DNA of 64,000 bases from positions 41,975,122 to 42,039,121 of the forward strand of contig CM029653.1 of assembly GCA_017311315.1 (NCBI GenBank), read 5' to 3'. Of this stretch, positions 10,462 through 22,299 are shown piece by piece; positions within the stretch are counted from its first letter, which is position 1, and each line of letters starts with the position of its first letter. This DNA comes from Dendrocalamus latiflorus. Its lineage: Eukaryota; Streptophyta; Magnoliopsida; Poales; Poaceae. The notes beneath the pieces were generated by a model, which worked only from the letters and a program-made list of their open reading frames with translations, was not told where the DNA came from and ran no database searches. Made by a program: the position numbers and the translations under genes.

Positions 10462-10747
10462 GGGCATCTCCAAGAGATACTTTGTATGGCTCTTAATATT
10501 TAAATTTTAGAGTTGAAGGGTAAGAAGTAGCTCCAACAGATTCCCAAATAGACTCCCAAAAATAGAACACACCCAAAAATAGGCTTTCGTTCTCTACTTA
10601 TAGAGGATGATCTAGGCTCCCAATACTGTTTTTCTGGTTTAGGGTATCTGTTGGAGGGAATGATTATTTTGTGACCTTATATCGTGGTTAAGATTTGTAA
10701 AAAGAGATTTAGGGTGTGAATTTATTGGGCATCTCTTGGAGATGCTC
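10462..10747. mobile_element. second Tourist-like MITE abutting the first (286 bp)
   Basis: Termini are GGGCATCTCCAAGAG and CTCTTGGAGATGCTC. It shares the TAA at 10459-10461 with its neighbour and has TAA at 10748-10750 on the right, so one element used the target duplication of the other. The interior differs from the first MITE, so this is not a simple tandem duplication. Confidence 0.87.
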
Positions 10748-10750
10748 TAA

Positions 10751-11219
10751 ACCGGCGTATCGTGAGGATCGCGGCAACCTGTGCATCAACAGGAGGTTGC
10801 TCCGTATCAGCAATGTATCAAGCAAAGCATGAAGCATCCATCTCATCTGGTTCTGGTATCCGGTCAATGACATCTTGTTGACCGACGAAATAGTACATAT
10901 GATAGTGGAACGTAGTCACTATCGGCCTAGTCTAAATATAACATGACATAAACAATAAATAGACCGTGTTGGTCTAACCCGACCAGACATGCTGTGTTTG
11001 GGTTTACAATCAACACGATGACCTAGCCTCATACGGTATGCATAGTATCGTGCTGAGTCATGGCCCAACTTAGCACGGCATGACACGTCATTTACTTCCT
11101 TCCCTCAACCCTCACATTAGACCAGGTCTGCTCAGAAGTGTACAGTAACTCTTCTATGGTAGTATAGTAAAATTACTTGTGTCATGGTTACTGCACTCTT
11201 TGAGCGCGGACAGATGACT
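10751..11219. other. no gene seen
   Basis: Intergenic DNA. The segment 10930-11090 has the ACATGACATAAAC, CAACACGATGACC and GGCATGACACG words common in old grass repeats. No ORF is supported. Confidence 0.35.
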
Positions 11220-11400
11220 TGGTAGTAAAATTATTTACGATTGGCAATAAAAATTACTTGTGACTGGCGGTAAAAATACCACGACTGACAGTAAAATTAC
11301 TTACAAATGATAGTAAAATTAGTTACGATTGGAAATAAAATTTCTTTTGACTAGCAGCAAAACTATTTGCGACTGGCAAAAAAATATTTGTGATCTTGAG
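11220..11400. repeat. minisatellite with GACTGGCAGTAAAATTACTT units
   Basis: Seven or eight imperfect copies of a 22-28 bp unit, GACTGGCRGTAAAAWTACTT plus a short variable tail. Non-coding. Confidence 0.7.
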
Positions 11401-11950
11401 CTAAGGTGTCTGGATCAGCGCATGGCCTGACCCCTCTTTGTGCCTGGATCAGAGGGCAGACATGTGGACTGGCATGACACGGTAATTTTTGTCGTGTGGT
11501 GCCAAGCGGTCCATTTAGGTAGGACTGGTGGAACGTCTCGATCTATAACTAAAGTTATGGTTTATCCACTAGATTTCAAATTATGTTATCCATCTATTAT
11601 GTATATAGGAGTATGCTTAGTAGGAATTTTGTAAGTTTATAGATTTATCTTAGGCTCTATTTGTTCAAACGTGTGTTAAAAGGGCGTACTTGTTATAGGA
11701 ACTATTTTGTTCTTAAAAAATAAAGAACTTATTGATCACGTGTGAATGCCTCCAACCTGCAGATATACTCTATTCCTTCGATCATGGATTAGAAACGAAA
11801 CGAAGTTGCTTGCTTCTCCAACATTCACGGTCCGTACTGTTGTGTTTCTCACCAATTGCAGTACCGGCGTTGACGGGGTGGTTTGTTCAATTTTCAATTA
11901 TACTAGTTATATATCCGTGTGTTACAATGGAACTTATTGAATATATAGAT
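11401..11950. other. no gene seen
   Basis: AT-rich intergenic sequence. It ends in the 16-bp target site of the LINE insertion. The small ORFs here match no recognisable protein. Confidence 0.4.
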
Positions 11951-11966
11951 AATCATCCTATAAGAG

Positions 11967-13489
11967 GGGATTGGAGAGTGAAACGGCGGCTCTGCTGCTG
12001 CTGTAATTTCGGAGGAGCAAGATAGAAATTATTATAATCATCTCACCTGTGGTGCTTTTGGCACTAGAAGCTCTTTGTAATCTCAAAGTCCCAAAACAAA
12101 GGTACAAATTGCATCTGGGCGACCCTTCCCCTCCCCAGCGCTCGTGCCGACTCCTCTCCCCTTCGCCTTGCCGCTGCTGGAGCACACCGCCGGTAGCTTG
12201 TGCGGGTGCTAGGAAGGCGGCGGCGGGGCTCTCTCACCTGGATCTGGGCGGCGGCTTCGAGATCTGGGTGACGGGTTTGAGGTGGCCGGGCCCATGTGGA
12301 GGTCGCCGGTGGAGGCAGCGCGGCGCGAGCGGTGGCTGGAGCCGGAGTCGAGCGGGCGACCTTCCTTTCCCCGTCGCTCCAGCGCCGACTCCCCCTCCCT
12401 TCTCCCCTTCGCCTTGCCGCCGCTGGAGGCGGCCGGGCCCCTGCCGTTGTCGCCTCGCCTCTGGCGCAGGTGCATGGCACCGGCGAGCCGCGGCTAAGGT
12501 TCAAGGTGCTCGTTGGGGAGATCCTGTTGCGTGGCGCGGGATGTGGTGGTGGCGGCGGCGGGGTTGGGGATCTGGGCGGGGTGGTGCGGTGGGCGCGGGA
12601 GGTCGCCGCGGCGGCTGTTCGAGGCGCTTGTCTGGGAGGTCCTGCTGCGCGGCGTGGGTCGTGGTGGTGGCGGCGACGGGGTTGGGGATCTGGGCAGGGT
12701 GGTGCGGTGGGCGCGGGAGGTCGCCGCGGATCCTGTGGTGGCGCGGCCGATGGCGGTGGAGGTCAAGGCGAGGACGCGTCAGGTGCTGGCCTTGCGGTGC
12801 CCTCACCGGCGGGGCAGCGCGGCGTGAGCGGCGGCCGGGGATAGCTCGTTGGAGTCCTGATGGGTGTCCGTGCTGAGCCTCAGCAAGTGGGAGTTTTGAG
12901 GTCAGGGCGAAAGCTTGGACGGCGACGTTTCCGTGCGCCGCTTCCTCCTTGGAGGCGTCCTCTCTGTACCTCTTCCCCGACTCCCCCCGGTGTTTGTTTG
13001 CAGGTGAAAACCTTTCCCATGGTGGACTGGCGGCGGCAGCGCCCTGGGCGTTGTTACCTTCGTGAAGGCGTCGTTAGGCAATTTCAGCTCCGTTGATTGA
13101 TGCTTGCTGTTTGGCTCTGTCGCCGCTCGTGCTTGAAGGTCCGAGGAAGGTTAGAGGTGTTGGCCGAAGAGAGAGCTTTTTGGATGAAGTAGTTGAAGTG
13201 CATGACGAAGGCCCTCCCTGTTGAGTATCGATGTGATGCATCGAGTGCTGCTGTCTTCACTAGAGGAATACAGTCGCTTGATGGAGGCAACAAAGAGTTT
13301 GGTGTTGTTTAGCAAGTTGGGTATTGAGGTTGGAATAGGACTGGGACTTGAGTTCCGTTTCTTTATTCCGTGTGTTTGTACACCGTGTGGTGGTTTGTAG
13401 TCTAAGTACTATAGGTGTGTTGGAATTGGCTATACTTATTCACTTGTGAATGATGGAGGCCGGAATGTTTCATTCCTTAATCTAAAAAA
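11967..13489 (+). mobile_element. LINE-type retroposon without ORFs (1523 bp)
   Basis: A 16-bp target-site duplication AATCATCCTATAAGAG flanks it (11951-11966 and 13490-13505), and the right end is a short A tail after TCATTCCTTAATCT. The 3' end, with GATGGAGGCCGGAATG just before the A tail, matches the usual end of plant L1-type LINEs. The body is GC-rich (12100-12950) with a two-copy tandem repeat of about 120 bp (near 12510-12730), then a GGTGAAAACCTTTCC region. There is no endonuclease or reverse-transcriptase frame, so it is non-autonomous or internally deleted. ORFs across the GC-rich part are low-complexity. Confidence 0.85.
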
Positions 13490-13505
13490 AATCATCCTAT
13501 AAGAG

Positions 13506-15508
13506 AGTTGTTTTGATTAGTTATAAAATGAAAAATGGTGAAAAGTTAAGTGAATAGAGTGATTGGAGAAGAATGGACCTTCAACAACCAAATCCTTCTT
13601 TTTATAATAGTAATAGATACTCATGTAACTTCTATCTCTTCGCCGCGTTTGTAAACCCGTACGGATTTACGGCTCCGTTCGTTGCTTCGTATTTACTCCA
13701 TTCGATTCGAAATATAAGTTGTTGTTGACGTTGACGCGGCTCTGTTTGCTGCTTCATGCCTTCACACGTAAATTTTTTCATTTCACTAGCAGCTCTTAGG
13801 CGACTGTAACCGGTCCATCCCCTGCACCAAAACAGATGGATTCAGACGCCGAAAAGAAGAGAGATTCTTCTCAATAAAATTGCGACAGCAACTGGCTAGG
13901 GAGGCGGGGACCTCTTTGTTCGATGGCAACTCCAATTGAATTGAATTGCATCATGGCGATGCGATTACAATCGGAAGGTAAAGTGCCAAAATTAGGGTGG
14001 GACTGTTTATGTTTACTTGTCACAGGTGACTTTGACTGATTGAGTTTTGATCGACAATAATTTTTAAAATATCTAATTATGTAACATAAAAGTGGTATTG
14101 TTAGATTTGTAATCAAAAGTACTCTACTAATATTCTACATTTAGATCTATTTGCTTTGGTGTGGCTTGGAAGATAACGGTCAAAACTCGATCGATCAATG
14201 TCAGCAGTGACAAATAAACGCAAACAGAGAGTGGATTACTTAGCCATCCACTAGCTTCTAGCCATGAGTGGTGATGGCAAAAGGTGTAATCCTTATTTTT
14301 TTAGGATACGGTTGATAATTTTTATCTATATTTTTTAAAACGGTTACGTCGTTATGAACGACGTATATGATTTTGAAATTAGAAAGCTGTTTGAAAAATC
14401 TATTTTAAAAATCATTTTACTTATTTTAATTTTAAAAAAGGTAAAAAAGAACCAATAGAACAGAAAATGGTGGTTTTGACCGGGCTGCTTCGACTCAGGA
14501 ACTCAGTGACCTGCCCGTTCTGATCCCACGGCTAGAGTTGTCCCACACTATACACATGTCAGCGAGGGCCACACTAAGTGGTGGGTTCACTTGCGAATAT
14601 TCTTCACTTGCTAATGTTCCACACGGTGATGTTTTTTAGAAGTTAAAAGTCGTTCGAGACGTGGTTTGTTTCCTTTGCATTATCCGTGGAGCAGCATATC
14701 ATTGTGTTTTCTATTTTTCTTCATTTTTAATTGAATAATTTAAAAAAGTTAACAACCACTATAGTTATTTTAGCTAAAAGGCACAACACTTTGAAATATG
14801 ACCTAAATCGTGTGTTTTAATCAAGAACACTTTTCTAAGTCTTATGTTGCGCCAATAAAATTAGGTGATTTTCCGGTGAGCAAAGTACGACCAGTGACAA
14901 TCAATTCAGAAAACAGAACCGGAATTTGTGTTATGTCAAGAGGTCGACCGGTCCATGGGTACTCTAGCGAGTAGCAACTTTAGGAAATATCCGAATATTA
15001 ACCGGTGGGAAACGCAGTGCCCATTGGGTCTGACCGTCTTGAAGAGGCAGCATGATTGGGGGGCAATAGCAACTGAACAAGACGAGCCCACGACTTCAAC
15101 GATTTCACACTCGCCGGCGCCGCTCCCCGACGAAAATATCTCGCTCGATCCGAAGCCACAAAACCACGCGGTTTCTCGGCCGGAGCTCGGCTGAATCCTC
15201 CATTCGCGCGGTGCGCGCCGGCGGCGACACCATCGCCGACGTTCGCCGGGTCGACCACCACACGTACGGCGTACGTTGGCAAGTTTCACTGCTTGGTGCA
15301 GGTGTCGTCGTACCACACTACCACTAGGTCGGTGACTGTGTTGCAAGGGTGCAAACAGGTTGAGTATTTTTCGATCGATCCGGTACCAAATTTAGGAAGA
15401 GAGCTCAGTATTTGGTTGGATTCAGATTTGGTAGTAAATATTTATAATTTGATTCGGTTTTAGAATTGAAATTGTTTTTATCTACCAAATAGCACTGGTA
15501 AAAGGGTT
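13506..15508. other. intergenic with one MITE-like segment
   Basis: No gene is supported. About 14291-14456 is an AT-rich family-C MITE-like copy (ACGGTTGATAATTTTTATCTATATTTT to TAAAAAAGAACC). A moderately GC-rich patch at 14940-15350 has overlapping ORFs on both strands, none recognisable. The right edge is the ATTCG target site of the copia element. Confidence 0.4.
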
Positions 15509-15513
15509 ATTCG

Positions 15514-15697
15514 TATTACAAGAGAGGTTGGACAACAAGTGATTGAGAGAAAATGATACTTTTATTAACCATCTGAATCAGTACATGATACATATTTATA
15601 GTTGATGAGGGGGTGCTAGAAAAGATGTCTGTACTAAAAGACATCTGTATGAAGTGGCATCTCTACATTGGGCATCTGTTACTTTTTGTTTGTAACA
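15514..15697 (-). repeat. 3' LTR of the copia element
   Basis: 184 bp, coding-strand TGTTACA to TAATA, next to the polypurine tract at 15698-15707. It matches the right-hand LTR except at five positions. Confidence 0.93.
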
Positions 15698-15714
15698 CTC
15701 CCCCTTGACCAATG

Positions 15715-16033
15715 TGTTTTCATATGATCATCTTGATTCATCATCTTGGAAAAACTCCTCCAAAACCCTGTAGGGAAAAATATGAGGAGAATCTGTAGAG
15801 TAGATATGCCATGAAAAACTCCTTTAAAACCCTGTGGGAAAATTTAAGGAGAAAATTTGATATGGCATATATTTGATTATATCTCCGTAAAAACCCCTGT
15901 GGGGAAAATAGAGACATAATATATTTGTGATTACGTTGTCATATTGCCTCATTAAAAACCTTAATGAGAAACCTTCGAGGAAAAACTCATAAAGGGAAAA
16001 AGAGTACAATATTTGTATTGAACGGGTTAAGTC
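15715..16033 (-). other. copia 3' non-coding region with short repeats
   Basis: Between the RNase H stop and the polypurine tract are three or four diverged copies of an AAAAACTCCTYYAAAACCCTGT-like word (plus strand) about 60-70 bp apart. I read it as the 3' UTR of the element. Confidence 0.6.
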
Positions 16034-19000
16034 TTAGGAGATTTCTTCCCCTGACATATGCAAATCACGTAGTCTTCGCATACCAATTCCATGAACACAT
16101 TTTTCGAATGTGGAAGTTTGTAATGACTTGGTGAATAAGTCTGCGAGATTATCACAAGACTTAATTTGCAGAATATTTATTTCCCCACTCTCTTGCAATT
16201 CATGTGGGTAAAATAATTTAGGTGCAATATGTTTAGTGATATTGCTCTTTATGTAACCCGTTTGCATTTGAACAACGCAAGCAGCATTATCTTCGTAGAT
16301 AATGGTAGGTGATGCAATAGCACCTATACCACATGATTGTTGTATGTGGTTAATCATTCTGCGAAGCCATACACATTCACGTGATGCTTCATATAATGCA
16401 ATTATTTCAGAAGACTTCCAAGAAATGGCTGTTCCACCATATAAAAATACAAAGCCTGTTTGAGATCTAGCATTATGGGGATCTGATAAATAGCCAGCAT
16501 CAGTATATCCTATTAAATCCACATTTTTATTCTTCTGGAAGAATAGACCGAGATCTTTAGTGCCTTGAAGATATCTAAGGATATTCTTCACTCCTACCCA
16601 ATGTCTTTTGGTTGGAGCAGCGCTATATCTAGCAAGTAGATTTACTGCAAATGCGATATCCGGCCGGGTGCAATTTGCAAGGTACATTAGCGCTCCGATG
16701 GCACTGAGATATGAAATTTCGGGTCCCAATAGCTCTTCATTGTCATCTCGGGGTCTAAATGGATCTTTGTCCCTGTCTAGAGATCGAAAAACCATAGGGG
16801 TTTTCGATGGATATGCTTTGTCCATATTGAATTTCTCCAATATTTTCTGGACATAGGCTGATTGATGCACTATGATGCCTGAATGAAGGTGCTCAAGTTA
16901 TATACCTAAGTAAAATTTGGTTTTACCCAAAACCTTCATTTCAAATTCCGTCATAAGATGATTATGTGCTCCATCTATATCCTGTGTGTTACCAATGACA
17001 TTAAGATCATCAACATACACAGATATAATGCAAAATCCTGTTGAGGATCTTTTGATGAACACGCATGGGCAATCATCATTGTTGCAGTATCCCTTTTTGG
17101 TTAGGAACTCACTTAGTCGGTTGTATTAAATTCTTCCCGACTGTTTCAAGCCGTATAAAGACTTGTTTAATTTTACACAATACATATTGCGATTTGCGTT
17201 TGGATTCGGACTTGAAATTCCATCGGGAACTTTCATGTATATGTCCGAATCAAGTGACCCATAAAGATATGCGGTCACTACATCCATCAACTGAAAAGAT
17301 AGATGATTTTGTACTGCCAATAAGATTAAGTATCGGAATGTTATTCCACTCATTACTGGAGAATAAGTTTCATTGGAATCAATGTCGGGTCTCTGCGTGA
17401 ACCCTTGTGCTACAAGCCTTGCTTTGTATCTCACCACCTCATTGTTTTCATTCCGTTTGCGGACGAAAACCCATTTAAAAACGACAGGGAATACTTTGGG
17501 AGGTGTATGTATCACATTGGTGGATACATTTCTTTTCTTGAGCGAGAGTAACTCCTCTTGAATTGCATCTTTCCATTGAGTCCAATCCGAGCGCTGTTTG
17601 CACTCTGCCATGGTCTTGGGATCTGGATCATTTTGAAGGTTGTTTGTAATTGTTGTGGAGAAATAAATGTCAACAATTGTAGTCTTACGATCGTATGATT
17701 CTTCAGAATCAGTATAGTTAGTGGAAATTTCTTGGACCCCTGATGACTCAATGTAATTTCCCAAAGCATTTGAGTCGGGGTATTCCGATCTCCCAGGATC
17801 AGCAATTGAGTGCACTGTTGATCTGGGTTTAAGAATCCTTTGGTGTCTATCAACTTGAGGTTGATCTGCATTTACATTCTTTTGTTTTCTTTGTCAATTG
17901 TTAGAAGTTGTATCCGCCATTTGTGCCGTACTTCTCCCCCTCTTATTTTGAACTGGGAGTTGAGTGGTATTTTGCGGTAACTCCACTCTTTCATGTACAT
18001 TTCTGGCAGGATTATAGGATTTTATGACATCCTTATAATCAGTAAATGCATCCGGCAGATTATTTGCAATGTTTTGCAAATGAATGATTTTCTGAACTTG
18101 AAGTTCAGTTTCTCTGGTACGTGGGTCTGAGGCAGGAATGCCTTGTACATTCCAATTAATTTCCTGGCATTCTGTTTGGTACTTATTGTCTCCCCCTAAT
18201 GCCGGGAAATGTTCATCTTTGAATATGCAATCAGCGTACCGGGCCGTAAACAGGTCCCCTGTTAGGGGCTCGAGGTATTTTATGATTGACGGAGATTTAT
18301 ACCCAACATAGATCCCAAGTTTCCTGTGCGGTCCCATAGAGGTACGCTGCGGTGGTGAGATTGGTACGTATGTAGCGCAACCGAACTTTCGCAGATGGGA
18401 AATATCTGGTGGATTTCCACGTATTAATTGTAGCGAGGAAGTGCTATGATAAGCAGTTGGACGCAATTGGATTAAGTCAGCAGCGTGTAAAACTGCATGA
18501 CCCCAACATGACGTTGGTAAGATGCAATTCTGTAGTAATGGTCTTGCAATGAGCTTGATTCTCTTGATAAGAGATTCGGCTAAACCATTTTGTGTATGGA
18601 CATATGAAACAGAATGTTGAACTTGTATCCCAAGAGCCATACAATAATCATTGAAGGCATGGGATGTAAATTCAGCAGCATTATCCATTCGAATTGATTG
18701 AATTCGATATTCAGGATAATGTGCTCGTAATTGGATAATTTGACCAATTAACTTAGCAAATGCATGATTTCGTGTGGATAAAAGACACACATGTGACCAT
18801 CTAGTAGATGCGTCAATGAGAACCATGAAATATCTGAACGGTCCACACAATGGTTGTATAGGACCACATATATCTCCTTGAATGCGTTCAAGAAATTTAA
18901 GTGGTTCAGCTCTGATTTAAAGATAAGAGGGTCTTAAAATCAATTTTCCGGTGGCACAAGAAGTGCACACAAAATCTGAGGATTCTGGAAATTTTGTTTT

Positions 19001-19530
19001 GAGGTATGTATGACCAATTGAATTGCTAATAATTTTCCTCATCATTCCAATGCCTGGATGGCCAAGGCGATCATGCCATATTTGGAATGTGTTAGTGTTT
19101 TGAAAAATTACTTTGTACGCAATATGTTGAACGGGTTTGATGTATGTATAGTACAATTCGGAGTTTAAAGATGGAATTTTTTCGAGTACTTGTTTGCCAT
19201 ATCCGTTGTGTTTGGTTAAGAGGAGATATTCCTCTTTGTTGTCATTTTGGGTTTCAACATGGAAACCATTGTGACGGATATCTCTATAACTGAGTAGAGT
19301 ACGTGTTGAATCGGGATACAAGAGTGCATTCTCAATTTCCAATTGTGTACCCATAGAAAGAGTAATAGAGGCGCGACCAGAGCCTACTATTGTTGCATCG
19401 CGTCTAGCGATGGTTAAAACATTTCCTTTTCTCCTAGTAAGAGTTAGGAAATATTTTGTGTCCCTAAGTATAGAGTTTGTGGTACCACTATCCACAAGGC
19501 ATAATTCCTCCTCTATTTGATTGACTCCAA
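16034..19530 (-). pseudogene. copia pol: protease, integrase, reverse transcriptase and RNase H remnant
   Basis: All segments lie in one reading frame. Protease active site VDSGTT is near 19490. The integrase core has DNAAEFTSHAF with the Asp, and the GYVHTQNG-like stretch reads SYVHTQNGLAES; a GKPPDISHLRKFGC-like region follows (RGNPPDISHLRKFGC). The reverse transcriptase has FKWVFVRKR, KARLVAQGFTQ, QLMDVVTAYLYG and the catalytic YVDDLNVIGN (about 17015). RNase H shows GYTDAGYLSD and EDNAACV. At least four in-frame stops break it, near 18914, 17893, 17124 and 16898, at sites where the family has sense codons. There are no frameshifts, so it is dead by nonsense mutation only. Confidence 0.9.
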
Positions 19531-19716
19531 AAATCTATATACACAAAAGAAGAATTTAATGAAATTCTTATAGTGGTATATATAGAATACATACAAACTT
19601 TATTGACAATATCGAATGTGTTCGATATATAATTGTAGCATACAAGCTTACAATATAAATGACAACATTATTTATATTACAACACTATAGTACTTATTAG
19701 CTATGGAACAAGGAGT

Positions 19717-20748
19717 CTAACTGAGATCTCCAAACATGTCTTGAGAATGAAATTCTTCAAGTGTGTCCTTGGTGCACATGAGATCATCCTTCTTTGGAGA
19801 AGCACATGTGTCTTTGAGATCTTGAAGGAACTTTGGAGAACATCCGGCTGCATCATTGTTGGATGTGAGATTGAAGTGTGCCTCAAATCTCTTCTCTTGA
19901 GTAGTCTTGCCTTTAGCCAAAGACTGGAGGTAGAGGTTCACAAGATGCTTCGGGGTGCGGCATTTCTTGGTAGGATGGTTGTAGCAACCACATGTTTGAC
20001 AAATTTTAGTTTTGTCAACTCTTTTACCAAAATTGTCTTTACCTTTCTTGAATCCACTTGGTGTTTGCTTCATGTTGCGCTTGTGTTTACCTTTAAAGTT
20101 CTTGGAGTGTTCTTTTGAACCACGGAACTTATTGTTATTTTGATTAGCATGAACTTCAGGAAGTGGAGCAGCCCCAATGGGACGTTGCTGATTATTCTTT
20201 AAAAGAAGTTCAGCATGCTTTTCTGCCTGAAGCATAGTATGCATAAGATCAAAATAAGTTTGGTAATTTGCAGCACGCCATTGCTGCTGTAGGACCCTGT
20301 CAGATGGGAGCATAGTCGAGAGAGTCTTCTCTATTTTGTCCGCATCCGTTGGTTTCTTGTCACAAAACCGCAATTTGGAGCAAATTGTATGAAGGACATG
20401 GTTATATTCTCCAACAGATTTGAAATCTTGGAGTCTAAGATGTGCCCATTCATGATTAGCCTCAGGTAATATAACAGCTTTCTGCTGTTCATATCTATTT
20501 TTGAGGGCTAACCATAATGTAAGTGGATTCTCCTCATACAGATATTCAGCCTTCAAATCCGGATGTATGTGATTCCGTATTATGTTCAAAACGGAATATT
20601 TCACAATATCCGGCGGAATTTGATCATTTGGAGGATCAAATATCACCCTTTGCAACCCACGTGTGGTTAGGTTGATTTTGAGGTCCATAGCCCATGTAGG
20701 ATAATTGGCACCATCTAGAGCGAGAGGCTCAAAATCTTTGGTAGCCAT
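19717..20748 (-). CDS. copia gag-like protein (343 aa, frame intact)
   Basis: Starts with ATG as MATKDFEPLALDGANYPTWAMD, the typical copia gag start with the conserved W. The capsid-like region continues LWLALKNRYEQQKAVILPEA, and a basic linker (about 205-250) leads to a CCHC zinc knuckle, CQTCGCYNHPTKKC, near residues 255-268. It would form the particle and package element RNA. It ends in its own TAG and is separated from the protease frame by about 200 AT-rich bases, so gag and pol are not one polyprotein here. Its intact frame contrasts with the broken pol. Confidence 0.88.
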   Translation of the reverse strand: MATKDFEPLALDGANYPTWAMDLKINLTTRGLQRVIFDPPNDQIPPDIVKYSVLNIIRNHIHPDLKAEYLYEENPLTLWLALKNRYEQQKAVILPEANHEWAHLRLQDFKSVGEYNHVLHTICSKLRFCDKKPTDADKIEKTLSTMLPSDRVLQQQWRAANYQTYFDLMHTMLQAEKHAELLLKNNQQRPIGAAPLPEVHANQNNNKFRGSKEHSKNFKGKHKRNMKQTPSGFKKGKDNFGKRVDKTKICQTCGCYNHPTKKCRTPKHLVNLYLQSLAKGKTTQEKRFEAHFNLTSNNDAAGCSPKFLQDLKDTCASPKKDDLMCTKDTLEEFHSQDMFGDLS

Positions 20749-22299
20749 TTAAAACCTACATAAAAAGTATACCATAAATGATTAATTTACATGAGGTAAA
20801 TTAATGTGTATGGCAAGGTTGTAATAAAATGCAAAATATATGGAAAACAATATGAGTATTTTGATCCAAAAGAATATATACCCAATTTAAATATAACATG
20901 TGGTCATATTTATAATACCGTATAATCACAATATTAGTGGTGAACACCAATTTTTGTATGGCATAGCGTACAAAATAAATGTAGCAAAATACCATAAATT
21001 GTGATTTTATGGTATTTATGGTAGGTATAATATTTTGCAAAAATTTCAAATTATTAAGTACAATGGTACTTACTAAATGGGAATTTTAAATTTGAAATTT
21101 GCGAAAGATAGCAAATTTAAATATGGTCGTAATTCATATTGTAAATAAATGGCAATAAAATAATCCTAAATATGTAAAAGTTATAGAAATGTGCATGCAC
21201 ATTTATTTGAACAATTACATAATTTTCAGATCCTGTAGGGATTGAAATGCTAATTTATAAAAGTACAGATTGATGGGTACAATTATAAATAAGTAGGAGG
21301 ATTATATTGCAAATATTGACAATATGAATTTATTGAAAATAGATATTCTGCATATTCCATGACATTTGGGGGGGGGATTGGAAATTTCCGTAAACTTGGG
21401 CTGAAGCCCAGTCGGCCTTTAGGCCCAAGTGGGAAGGTGGAGGTTATTTGGGCTAAAAGCCCATTTCGGGCAGCAGTATATAAATGAAGGGGGTGGGGGA
21501 ATTAGGGTTTCCCCCAAACCCTAGCCGCCGCCGCCATGTGAGGCGCCTCCACCACCGGGTCAAGCCGTCGCCGGCGGCCACCGGACGTCGGGCGCGCCGC
21601 CGAGCCGCACGGGCTGAGTCGCGCCGCCGGCCATCGGGCGCCTCGGGCGACGCAGGCGCTGCCGCGCCGCCGGCCTCCTCCACCATCAGCCGGGGCTTCC
21701 GGTGTTGCCGCGCCGGCCGCGTGCCGTGCTGCACCGCGGGCCGCGATAGGCGCCGCCAAACCTCGCCGTGGAGAGGCTCGGGCGCCGCGCGCCACCGCCG
21801 AGCCGGCCGCGCTGGCCTTGCTGCGCCAGGCCGGGCAGCGCGCCTCTCCGGCCGCCGCGAGCGCCAGGCCGCGCCACGCCTCGTCGGCCCCGCCTTGTCG
21901 CCGCGCCAAGCCGCCAGGCTTCCGGGCGCCGCTGGCCGCGGTGGCCGTGGGCTCGGGCGCCGCCGCGCCGACCTCGGGCTTCGTCGCCGGCTCGGGCTTG
22001 GGCGCCGGCCGCACCGGGCCGTGCGTCGTCGCCGGCTCGGGCTCGGGCTTCATCGCCGGCTCGGGCTTGGGCGCCGGCCGCGCGCCACCGCACCGGGCCG
22101 CGTCATGAGGACGCGCTTCGCCGGGCCGTGCCGTGAGGACGCGCCGGACTACCGTCTGCGGGTGCTGCACCGGCCGCGCCGGGCTCGCCGTTCGCGCCGT
22201 GAGGACACGCCTTCAAAGCAAGAACATCCAAGGAAAAGTGTTATACCTTCTGTTCGTATTTTTTGTTGCTCGATTTGGAGAGAAACGTGACTGATAACG
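20749..22299 (-). other. copia 5' leader with GC-rich block
   Basis: The left half (20749-21380) is AT-rich. The right half (21480-22240) is strongly GC-rich with repeated GGCTCGGGCTTGGGCGCCGGC words near 21950-22090. On the plus strand it looks promoter-like: TATATAA at 21477-21483, TTAGGGTTTCCCCCAAACC, then AACCCTAGCCGCCGCCGCC. The long frames on both strands are GC shadows. The primer-binding region lies at about 22279-22299. Confidence 0.6.

Noticed and set aside
12049..12876. 275-codon ORF in the LINE-type element
   Set aside because: Tryptophan/glycine/arginine low-complexity translation of a GC-rich internal repeat; not an endonuclease or reverse transcriptase.
14936..15346. 136-codon minus-strand ORF as a gene
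   Set aside because: No domain, overlapping ORFs on both strands, and no promoter or homology that I can recognise.
21484..22290. 268-codon plus-strand ORF and its minus-strand counterparts in the copia leader
   Set aside because: Alanine/arginine runs on both strands from GC bias and short repeats; no domain.
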